In this document: positions 24,271 to 34,869 of the stretch, in pieces
Layout of the letters: each line of letters begins with the position of its first letter
How positions within the stretch are numbered: position 1 is the stretch's first letter
From: Haemonchus contortus
Taxonomy: Eukaryota; Nematoda; Chromadorea; Rhabditida; Trichostrongylidae
Reading direction: 5' to 3'
Length of the DNA: 64,000 nucleotides
Assembly (NCBI GenBank): GCA_000469685.2
Contig: LS997563.1
Location: 28,559,897-28,623,896, forward strand
The notes under the pieces: model-generated
Seen by the model: the letters and a program-made list of their open reading frames with translations, nothing else
What the model was told of the DNA's origin: nothing
The model's database searches: none
Program-made: the position numbers and the translations under genes

Positions 24271-27200
24271 AGAAGCAGTAGGGTTTTCATGGATGGTGAG
24301 AAACGGCAATAGCGATCGAACGAGTACAGGATTGAAGCAAAATCGTGAGAAGAGAACCCTCTATCAATGAAAAATGGCTGTCAAATTGGCGTTGATGGAT
24401 CACTCACATCTTCGCCGCCGAACATTCGTTGTAATCGAAAAGCATATGACTTTGACACCACTGGCGCAATCATTAAATTGTTGCAGCAACAAATGTTAGA
24501 AGCAAAATCATCTATACCCTAGGAAATAAAATAAAATGATAAATGTTCACAAAGAGAACTGTCTCTGTCAAACACTAACTTTTAATCGAAATAAAGTATC
24601 GAGGGAGAAACTCCATACAGCTTTTATCTATAAAGAAGCCACCTTTGCACAGGGGGTTAAACGAAGCAGTAGGCTAGTCCTACCAACAAAATCCACTTCA
24701 AACTGTTACAAAAAAAGATCGATTACAGAACATTGACCTAGTAAACAGAAGAGAACACTGATATCAAGGAAATCTCAGAAAACGACCGACGAATGTTTAA
24801 AGGACGCACTACCGTAATTTGGCCGTGGAGCGTGGAAGTTCCATTGAAATGCTAGCGGCCGGACGTAATGAATGGCATTTTAGGGAACTTATTATATCTG
24901 TAGCTGTTTATATGGCCACCAGGTCCTAGAGTTTGGGTAACAGAAGGGTATAGATCCAATGAGTCGACTGATAAAGCGTCTCCACGACACGACGCCACGC
25001 TCGTCCCTAATCTGCAACAGTTCACCCTTTTTCAAAACGAACTCATACTTCCACGGTTTATTAGTGTGGGTTCGGGTTTTTACGGAGCAAATTCGAGGAA
25101 CTGATTTTGCTTAAATATGTTTAACTTACAAAAAGTACCATAAAAATATTCCTATGACTCTGCCCATGCCAGCTAAAAAGATTTGTTGTGGAGAATCAGA
25201 TACCCTCAGACAATGCTGGATACAGCCCTTCTTCATTTCCCCCTTAAGGATGACGGATTTGCAGGATGCCATTAGTTTAGGGAAGGAATCTGCCCGATGC
25301 TGCCGCACGGAGAAGTTCGCGGGGGGCAAGTGATCATTCCACGCGACACTTTTCAAATTTGGGCGGCGGCGCCCCGTCCTGGGGTCAAAAACCTAATTTT
25401 TGATTCCTTCCCGAATCTGTTGCTACCACGGAATATCGAAAATAAATCAGGAATTAATCCATCGTCCTGGGACAGCTGGGTGACGACTTCAATCTTCCAG
25501 AATTTTGGCACAGGTTCGGTTGGAATGACCACCAGATTGGAGAAATGATGTGACCCAAAAAGTGAAAATGTAAATGTTATTTGTCCTAGACAATAAAAAC
25601 AATTTGCAAAATACCGAAACAGGTTCTATTTATTTCGAAAATTACCTTTGTTACAATGTGGATTTAGATCAATAGGAGACATTGAAACTGAACAATTCTG
25701 ACAGAGTTCACAATCAATCAAAAGTGTTTACAATACTTTGCTATGGCCCGTAAATGCAGAGTGAAAGGTCCTGGGGAGAGGGCAAAGAAAGAAAGTCAAA
25801 GGAAACCAGGGAAGAATCAGCGAGTGTGCAGATAAGAAGCAAGAAGCACATGCTTATATCGTTTCCGAGAGGGCTTCTAGACATGTGTTCCCAGTGAGAG
25901 GTCTCGTTCGCAGAGCACCGAAGCAAAAGTACACTAATGGGAAGTCATAATGTTTTAACACACTCTCAGAGCAGATTATGAAGCAAATGGTGTCGGTCAA
26001 CATGTTTTGAATGCGCCATGCATTCGACGTTAATGTAGAACCGAGGTGAGATCAAAATGGATATGCTTTGGGACTAACAACGGTCGCTCTATTGGAACTA
26101 CCTCACCACGAGACATCAGGTGGTCATTTCAAGACCCTTATTCTTCAAGTTATATGAGGTGAATTGTCCTGATCCAACAGGAAGCCAGTTTCGACTGGGT
26201 GATTGTTGCGGGCTCTCCTACAGAAACGAAGATTCGGTAGGACACTCAGCTCTTACAGTAATCCCCTAGCTTCTCCACCACTGCCGTCCGAGGGCCGTAC
26301 TGAATTTTCGTTTCTTTGGGCCCCCTTACCCGACAAAGTACCGATGTGGGTGAGGCTCGGATATCCTGGCCATAGTCTAGTCTAGTCTCATCGTCCTTGA
26401 TGAGCTTTTGACAAATATCGTGTAAAACCCATCAAATGACAGCATAGCAATACATATAAGAACGAACACATATGGGTCGGCTCCGAGATTTAAGGAGTCT
26501 CGGCATGAGTCAAGGTTACTATGGCAGTGGCGGTTGTACCCATTGGCTTTTGACTACACAATTAATGACAGAACTTCAGGACATTTATTTATTTGTGCAT
26601 TTATTATATTACGCTTGAAGCTGGTGGAAGGAAGCTGGTGCTAACAATAAGATGGGGCACTATAACGCGCATAGACTGGGGATTGAATCCTGGCTTACCT
26701 TGCCAACCTTTGTTACCCACTCAGGGCAATCAAGCCTTACACCTATTTAGAACCTGTGAATTAGGGTTAGAGCTATGAGGGAGGACAGATCCCTAAACTG
26801 TATATCGGCAGTCATCCGAGAGTCACTACACAGGCCTCATGGGTACAAAAACGCCCCTACGATTCTGAATTTTAGAGAAACATGGGGTTGCATCTCAGAA
26901 CGGATTTGATGAACGATAGGAGCCTAGGCTCACCATTGATACTTTCAAAAACTTGCTCCGATCAATGAAAGGGTCTGAACTGCACTGAGAACAAGTACAA
27001 GCAAAAAAAAAGCGATTAGGGACGAGAATGTAAACAAACCCACTAGTATAGAAATGTCGAATATTGCTTCATGGACTGGGTGGAACTGGTAGAGGTAAGC
27101 CCGGAAAATTAATCTATTCTCCAATTCTGGGAAAGTGTTGTAGTTACAAGTGGCGCACTATCATGTACAACAGAAGAGTGTATCGAATACCGCACCGGTA

Positions 27201-28370
27201 CTCGCGTAAGCTTTAGCCAGCCAAGCCTCCCACCACTCCGGGGTCGGTTAATTGCTACCAGACTCGCCGGTGAGGATAAAAGTGCTGACGTGCACATCGG
27301 CTGGCCACCGAAGTTCATTGTGTAGGCCACAAAGGCATTCAAAAATAACTACGATTCTTGAGTTGAAGTTGAACGAAGGGGCACATCTTTCAGGCTAATT
27401 GATCAACATATTTTGCATTCATTTTGAAACTGAACCTGAGAAGCTGGCCAATGGGAATGGAGCAGTTCTGGGAAGCAGAACAAGCAGGTAGGTCTGAAGG
27501 GAAAGGGTTTATAAAGCTAAGACAGGAGGGATGTTTTGTACCGAACAGATTCTACAGAGCAGTCGGCTGCAATACAAACCTGCACCAGCCCGCCATCATT
27601 TCCACTGGCCACGAAAATGGTCGTGGGGGCTTGCCGAGGTTTCAAAACTCAGGTATAACGACCATCATCGTAGGAGCTGTAAGCTAAGTAAGCGCAACGC
27701 ACAATACCGACAAAGCGTGGGGTAGCGCATCAAAAGCCGCTCTACATTTACACTAAAACGGATGAAAAAGTGAGTCCGATCGGTATCTATTATTCGGGGA
27801 GAATAGTACAACTCTCTCATAGTATTGGTGCCAGTCAGAATGGAAAACCACTTAACAGGCGCGCCAAGTGGAAAGAGAATGTGATAAGAGCGGCGCAGTC
27901 CTCATATCCACACGTGAAATCGACGATGAAATTGCCTCTACAATGTTCATGATCTGCAGGTTTCGGTCATCGTACAGCATTGTTCTCCCACTAGCGCTCT
28001 TCAGAAAAACATAGGCGACGCTCTATAGTCTCACAATCAGCCAACACTGGCAATAAGTCACCCTAATTGTGAGCACAAAAAGGTCCAAGGCCTCCTAGTG
28101 CTATCCAATCCTGTTGGAGATATGCATCCATGCATTCACAATTATCTGCATAAGTCATCCAGAAGATGTGGGAGACAGTGGCTTCATCCGTCCCGACAAA
28201 AGTGCTACGAGTTGATTCGAAAAAGCGGGATGGAGGTATTAATTTGCCTGAACACTTGCTATCCTCAAAACGGCTACCGAATATGCATCCATACGGGCTC
28301 TGATAAATTAGAGAGAGACATATGTATTGGTTAGTATACAAGAAAAGACAAAAAACAAATTGGTTCGTTC
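24271..28370. other. Intergenic region with no recognised gene
   Basis: Four kilobases upstream of zyg-9 contain only short, frame-broken open frames with no recognisable domain or coherent exon chain on either strand. Part of it may hold decayed repeats. The zyg-9 promoter should lie within it. Confidence 0.5.
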
Positions 28371-29200
28371 CACCTCTTAATCATACGAACCAACGTAAGT
28401 CATCACCCGAGGCTCTTCAGTGATTAAGTGATAACTATTAAAATAGTGTGGATATAGATCTCACAATATAACGAAAGGGAGATATCAGTCAATAACTAAT
28501 ACGTGAAAAATAAGTATGCAAAACTACGTTGGAGAAAAATCAAGAAGATTGAACATATATGTAGGTAGACGTTGAGTTTAAATAAGATATCCTCCTGCCA
28601 GAAAACCGTTTTAGGGGTTATCAATAGAAGGAGATTGTGTCGAACAAAGGTGACCGAATTACTAAGTTAGATAGCTAAATAGTAATTACCAGTAAGGAGG
28701 CTACCATTAATCGTATACTTTCCTTATTTAAGAACCATAGACTTGTTTTTATATTTTAATAAAAACAGTATAGAACGGCGGATGGTTATTCAAGTATAAT
28801 GTTAACGATCTTCTCAACCTCTTTAACGTTGACAATTATTTTAAATTTATAACCAATATATTTACTTCTATGTAGACATTCAACAGCAATGAACTCTTTA
28901 TGTATTCATTGGAATTAAGTATAACAATCATATCCCTCAACTTATTACTGAATGTTTCCCTCATAGAGCACGTGTTAGCTATCCTAAGTGTTTCGGTATT
29001 CATAACTGAGGTTTTATTATTATCTATTATTATCAGAATTATTGGAATCCTTATGTGGAAATCTAAGGATTTTAAAGGTATAGTGGTCAGTTTTATTATA
29101 TAGGGAAGTAATTGTTCTATTCTCTTTTATGGTTATGCTCGAATCCAAACAATTACTGTTACTTTCATCAATTTTTGTTTTTTTTTAATCCAACTCTCCA
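28371..29200. other. AT-rich block with a short hydrophobic open frame
   Basis: This block is visibly more AT-rich than its surroundings. On the plus strand 28900-29103 encodes 67 residues, nearly all Leu, Ile, Val and Ser in its first fifty, then KSKDFKGIVV. It could be chance in AT-rich DNA, a decayed repeat or an organelle- or bacterium-derived fragment. I cannot decide between these by eye. Confidence 0.35.
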
Positions 29201-29639
29201 TTAGTAACCCATTAGTACAAAACCCTTAGCCCATAGACTTCAACATGCAACATACACGAAAACATCCTTCTATAGAATAAGGCATCATGTGCTTGTGTAT
29301 GGATGTATGTATGTGTGTGGGAACACTCTGGTGGGTGATATGACTAGACTCCGTTCACAGGAGGCAAGTTTCGTCCTGCGACTGGATCTGCAATAACTGA
29401 AGGGTTAATCGAATCATTTGAACATACAAGACTTGAGCAGAGCTCCGATCATCACGGACGGGGTTTCCTTCATCTTTCACCAGTTTGGCTATGCACGCTA
29501 ACGCGCGCAGTATATGTCGACGGCCACTTATCCACGATGGAGTCATTCAGCGGAATGTTGGATAATCAGAATAAGATAGTTCTCTCTAGATTCGAACGCT
29601 GAACTGCTGAGAGCATCACGCTCGATATATTTGAGCACA

Positions 29640-30650
29640 GTTATTAGTGGTTGATCATAGCTCCGTCCACCCTAGTGCAAACCCTTCCCACGGTAAACTT
29701 GACCACCCTTCTTTTGAGTGCTCCAAACCATTTTTTCCGCATTCCAGAAAGTTTTTGAAGAGATGAATTTTTGGTCCTAGCCCCGCTTCCATGTGCCAGC
29801 TCCGCCCCCTTCGAGGACTTAACTACATTTGTTCCAATTCCTCTTACCACTTTTTTCCCGCATCCCAGAACGTTTCTGAATAGAGTTATAAATTTTTGAC
29901 CTAAGCCCCGCCCACTTTGGTGCCAGCCCCGCCCACTTCCAGGATTTGACCACATTCGTTCTCACATCTGTTCTTTCACACATTGACACCTTTTTCCCGC
30001 ATCCCAGAACGTTTCTGAACAGAGTTATAAATTTCTGACTTAAGTCCCGCCCACTTCGGTGCCAACCCCGCCCACTCCGGGTATTTGACCACATTTGTTC
30101 CATTACCTCTTACTACTTTTTTCCGCATTCTAGAACGTTTCCGAACGAAGTTACACTCATTTTTGAAAAGAAGCTTTTACCTTAACGCACGTCCCGCCCA
30201 CCGTGGGCGGGGCTTCGCTAAGCTTACGCATGCCCAGCACGCATAAAGCCTTGCTCACTCCTTTTACTTTTTTCCCTGGCCTCGACGCCTTTGTTAAATC
30301 GACTTTTGAATCTCTGTGGAAAGTACCGCCCACTGCGAGAACGCTCCGCCCACTGCCGGTAAGTTTACTTTATTTTGATTATTAACCCATCCCTCAGCTT
30401 TGCACATTTTTTCCCCGCATCTGGGATGTTATGAGACCGAACCCGCCCAATTTCGGTGCATGCCCCGCTCCTTGCGGGCGGAGCTCCGCTAGGCTCACAT
30501 GTGCTCTGTTGCAACTACCCTATGCTCAACCTATTCCAAACTTGACCCGGCTTCCCCAGGTGTTTCTTTAGGTTATATCGAATTTCCGTAAAAACAGACA
30601 AACAGACAGACAGACAGAGCGCCTTATATATAGTAAGGATATTGGTTTCA
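29640..30650. repeat. Tandem repeat with CCCGCCCAC boxes and a CAGA microsatellite tail
   Basis: From about 29740 to 30180 a unit of roughly 125-138 bp recurs about three and a half times. Each unit has a CCGCATCCCAGAACGTTTC-type start, AGAGTTATAAATTT, then one or two CCCGCCCACTT boxes and TTGACCACATT. Degenerate CCCGCCC boxes continue to about 30490. The block ends in (CAGA)n at 30595-30618 followed by GCGCCTTATATATAGTAAGGAT, an end resembling retroposon-type tails. Overlapping long frames on the minus strand are produced by the repeat and are not genes. Confidence 0.75.
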
Positions 30651-31344
30651 GAGACGTTTTCTAGCTAGCTTAAAATGAAGATGTGAGATAGGAGGTACGG
30701 CCTCAGGGTGTGACAGAAAATCAGTCGAGGCCGTATGATAATGGTTTATAGGCTTGATTAGACTTATCAAGTTTTTTCACATGGCAATGAATTCACGCAT
30801 TTTTCTGTAAGGTTGAAGCTACGAACCACATAAGCATCTTCAGAGCAATTTACTGTACCCAAATAGGGCGTCCAGACGCCAGTACAGCTGGTAATAATTG
30901 TTTTGCAGTGGTTGCGGAATAGCTGGTCTACCAATTTTCACCGTCTCTCTCTGAACTATTCACTGACTGCGGTAAGGGAGCTGATACAGTGTGTTTCAAA
31001 AGTATGTGCACACCCAACATTTTGTTTTTTTGGGAATACCATTGTTTTTTGTAACCTGTGACCTTCACCATTCAATTCCTTGTGTGCGATAACCTACGAA
31101 CACTTATACTGAGAGAACATTTTAGCTGCTAACATAATTTTTTATGAAAGAAAAATTTCTCCTTTGTTTCAAAAGGATGTGCACACTTGGCAAAAAACAA
31201 AAATATAACCGAGATCAGGAATCGATAGGGCCACCTAAATTTCTGTAGAAGTTATCGACTACGAGGAATCGTTTGAGAATGGTTTCGCTACAGTAGGTTC
31301 TTTAGTTACCTTTAAAATAAAAAATTTTGAGTGTGCATATACTT

Positions 31345-31887
31345 TTCGAGCGGCGACTGGGCCGCTCTTTCTCATACATTGCTAGATTCACTCGAGACCC
31401 TGGCAGCTATCGCTCACAACCTATTCCTGGCCGTCCACGCATTTTGACTGCTCAGGACAACAGGAGAATAGCCGTCTTGTAACGAATACTTCTTTGTCTG
31501 TGAGTCAGATCCGAGCTCAGATGGGTTTATCAGTCTCGCGTACGACCGTTTGGCGCTCTATCCGCTCTAATGAGTATATGACACGAGAGACGATGAAGAA
31601 GGCTACTCGACTCAATACTCGCCACAAGCTGACAAGGCTGGAGTTTGCTCGTAGGAACATGGCAACATCATGGATTAAGGTACGGTTGTTCGAGAATTTT
31701 CAGGATTTTCCTATTTTTAGAACAAACAATGTGTTATACCCATTTTGCTCTTGAGTGATCTTTTCTGATGAAAAGAAGCACAATATCGATGGGTCGGACG
31801 GATTTTGTCATTACTGAAGGTACCTTCGACGAGAGCCACTCGTGTTTTCGAGAAGGAATTTCGGAGGAGGTTCTTTGATGGTCTGCG
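31345..31887 (+). pseudogene. Tc1-like transposase, left copy, broken
   Basis: The plus-strand copy shows the Tc1-family layout: first helix-turn-helix region, the linker motif PGRPR, a second HTH (SQIRAQMGLSVSRTTVWRSI), an apparent intron at about 31679-31721, then IFSDEKKHNIDGSDG with the first catalytic Asp, and GGGSLMVC. It is dead: bases are missing near 31475 relative to the right arm, a stop follows HY near 31818 where the family has Trp, and everything beyond GGGSLMVC is replaced by the inverted arm. Confidence 0.8.
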
Positions 31888-32213
31888 CGAGCAAACGCCA
31901 GCCTTGTCAGCCTGTGGCGGGTACTGAGTCGAGTAGCCTTCTTCATGGTCTCTCGTGTGATATACTCATCAGAGCGGATAGGGCGCCAAACGGTCGTACG
32001 CGAGAATGATAAACCCATCTGAGCTCGGATCTGACACACAGACAAAGAATTATTCGTCACAAGATGGGCTATTCTCCTGTTGTCCTGAGCAGTCAAAATG
32101 CGTGGACGGCCAGGAATAGGTTGTGAGCGATAGCTGCCAGGGTCTCGAGTGAATCTAGCAATGTATGAAAACGAGCGTCCCAGTCGCCGTTCGAAAAGTA
32201 TGCGCACACTCAA
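31734..32213 (-). pseudogene. Tc1-like transposase N-terminus, right copy
   Basis: The minus-strand arm is open for 159 codons. It begins FERRLGRSFSYIARFTRDPG, then PGRPRILT and the second HTH (QIRAQMGLSFSRTTVWR), both typical of the Tc1 DNA-binding domain. Beyond about residue 110 (near 31888) the frame crosses into antisense of the other copy and is no longer transposase, so the open length overstates the real coding part. No catalytic domain follows. Confidence 0.8.
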
Positions 32214-32555
32214 AATTTCTCATTTCAAAGATAACTAAAGAACCTACCGCAACGAAACCATTCTCAAACGATTCCTCGTAGTCGATAACTCCTACAGAAA
32301 TTTAGGTGGCCCTATCGATTCCTGATCTCGGTTATATTTTTGTTTTTTGCCAAGTGTGCACATCCTTTTGAAACAAAGGAGAAATTTTTCTTTCATAAAA
32401 AATTATGTTAGCAGCTAAAATGTTCTCTCAGTATAAGTGTTCGTAGGTTATCGCACACAAGGAATTGAATGGTGAAGGTCACAGGTTACAAAAGCAATGG
32501 TATTCCCAAAAAAAACGAAATGTTGGGTGTGCACATACTTTTGAAACACACTGTA

Positions 32556-34846
32556 GTGATAGTGGCTAGTCTTCCCATATGTAAAGTAGTAAGCTGGTGT
32601 GTCGGGTTAGTATGTAGGTCCATAAGGTTGTAAGTTTGTCTATCAATCCGTTCGTCTGTTAAGCTTTCCATGATTAAGGTAGAGGTGGTAGTATAACAAA
32701 CCTAGGTCAACCCAAGTGCATCTACGAAGAAGCTCACGACTTCATTGACTTCGCTACCTTCCACTTGACACGACCAAATCGGCGAATGCATCTAAATTCG
32801 GTCGTAATAAATACTTCAAGTTCGGGAGATATCTGAGCAGAACTGAATATCGTTTTAGAAAAGAAGAATTTCACTAAAGAGGCAGATTTTTATAAAGCTA
32901 GCCCTTAGTTTTCTTCGAATGGAACCGACCTCGAGTATGAATACCATTAGATCCTTTACAAACGCTGTTTATCTACTGGGCGAAGTGAGTCAAAACACAA
33001 GAAAAGTAGCCCGCTATGTAATGAAACTTCTATGAACCCCATAACGAGCCATATACAAGGCGGATCCTAGTTGGGAGCTATCAACGCTGTAGGAACGACC
33101 TTCCTGCTCTCCAGAGAGAAGAATTGAAATATCAAATCTTCTCATAGGAAAGAAATTGTGACCTTCATCATGCCACTGTGCCACTGTGCCTCTGACCTCC
33201 AATAGTTGGCTCTGCCCATTATGTGGTGTTTCTTCGTCGCTCCCCCTGGAACATGTCTCTTCTTTCAGTCTTAAATTACTTCCCTTAACAATCGTTGTTT
33301 AACTCTCTGACCGTTTTCTGATTATGAGTTTTTGAATGACTTACAAGCGCTTATCATGAAAAATATTGCCAGAAAAAAAGGCCCTTCTCCCTTCATCCGC
33401 TTTCCCTAGTTACTGGATCCCATAAGCTTTTTGGGGGTTAGTCTAGAAGCATCTATAGAATCTAATCAACACCTGATTCTGTTGTAGTGTCCACGAATTT
33501 CTGTCGATAGAGAATGTTCACATTTTGTTCTATCGAGGTCAGGTTCTGTGAACAAGGTATTTGGCCTAGTCGTCACAGACACTTTGCTCCGTCAACTACA
33601 TGAAAGGCTAGTGGGTAATAACTGATAGCTCTTCCGAAGCACGTATAGATGCAATCTGCCTTAACTATTACCAACGAAAACAGGTATCTGATCTTTGAAT
33701 GTTACTAGTCCGCAACCTCACCCCAATAGCTCTGATTGTGAGCAGCAGAAGTTTCAATTCTGTGGGTAGGAGAGCGTTCACCGGTGACTAGGTACGTGTC
33801 CCCTACCAGTGCCTATGTGTATGTAAATAAGAAAAACGAAATGAAGTGCGAATAGGACTGGTTTTGAAGTGACTTGTTGGGCTACAGTCACTTCTATGAG
33901 AATACATATAATTCCCATTCGAATTCCGTGAGCGCGTAAGACACCAACACCTCTTGCGCTCATCAATTTCACTGACATTGCTAGTCTTGGTTAGTCGGCT
34001 ACACTGATCAAAGGCCTAGTCATTCAGAGCTTACTAGTGTATTAAAGGTTGTACGTGATCACCGTAGCGGCCTCTCTCAAGATTCTACCGAAGGGGTGGT
34101 CACCAATGTGGAGAGAGGGTTTCATGGATGGTACTCTCCATGACGAGGTGTTATCCAGACATGAACCATTCATGAAACGCCCATTGTCAAGCAAGCGATG
34201 GGTTTGTTTGTTGATTTGGACGACGCCCGTAAGAAGGCTGATTTACTGTTTGCTCCGAGAAACTATAAATCAGCCTTCTTACAGGCGTGATACTTCTCGG
34301 CTTCGAATATCACTTGTCAGAAATACTCATCCGTAGAGTTAAACAAAAAAAGGCTGCGCGAGCATTCAGAAACAACCGGGAGGTGTAAAGAAGGACAACG
34401 AACATCTGGCCACCCACATGTCCCTGCAACTTCCCTCTACGTGCTCTTAAAAAAGTTTCACAGACTTGAACCCGATGGAGAACAATTCAGGGTTGGAAGG
34501 GAAATGACTGGTGATAGTTCTTCAAGAATGTTGTTCGTCGTTTAAGGACATCTCCTCGCTTAACTCCTCCCTTACACGGATTACATGAGCCTACCGGGAT
34601 TAGTTTCAGAAATATCTATAGACTCCGCTGATCATCAGGTCTCATCAATACAGCTCGTTCTATTGTATGTCTGTTTGATGGAAGTTTTGAGGACTTGTTA
34701 ATGAATGAATCACTTATGGGTGGCAGATTTGCAAACCCACCAGATCCCGCGAATTCTCACATCTTCTAGGGCCTTATCTATTCCAGTTGGTCTTCTTTCT
34801 AACTGCGTTGATACTTCAACTGTTCTTCTCTCCATAGAAGCTCTCC
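32556..34846. other. Intergenic region, no gene recognised apart from a hairpin
   Basis: This 2.3-kb stretch between the Tc1-like element and the first RING-CH gene has no coherent exon chain. It contains the hairpin listed separately and should contain the promoter of the gene to its right. Confidence 0.5.
34223..34288. repeat. Perfect 17-bp hairpin stem with outer 5-bp stem
   Basis: GTAAGAAGGCTGATTTA (34229-34245) pairs perfectly with 34266-34282 around a 20-base loop, and ACGCC (34223-34227) pairs with GGCGT (34284-34288). It may be a small foldback repeat or a structured transcript; no target duplication is obvious. Confidence 0.7.
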
Positions 34847-34853
34847 ATTTCAG
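34846..34853 (+). other. Probable trans-splice acceptor of the first RING-CH gene
   Basis: CCATTTCAG ends at 34853, 16 bases before the ATG at 34870. The frame is also open upstream, so a longer first exon is possible. Confidence 0.5.
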
Positions 34854-34869
34854 CTTTCCAAGAGCTTCC

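Larger units (their letters stand above)
30985..32555. mobile_element. Palindromic Tc1/mariner-like element
   Basis: The element (30987-32553) is flanked by TA on both sides and starts and ends with CAGTGTGTTTCAAAAGTATG in opposite orientation. The inverted arms are about 665 bp each (30987-31651 and 31888-32553), around a 236-bp unique centre. Each arm contains the transposon end and the transposase DNA-binding region, so the element is two 5' halves head to head rather than a normal copy with short ends. The centre belongs to the plus-oriented copy and carries the first catalytic motif (FSDEKK...). The part of the transposase with the remaining catalytic residues is absent. Confidence 0.88.

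Noticed and set aside
29819..30103. Overlapping minus-strand frames of about 100 codons
   Set aside because: They are translations of the CCCGCCCAC tandem repeat, and two frames read the same repeated unit.
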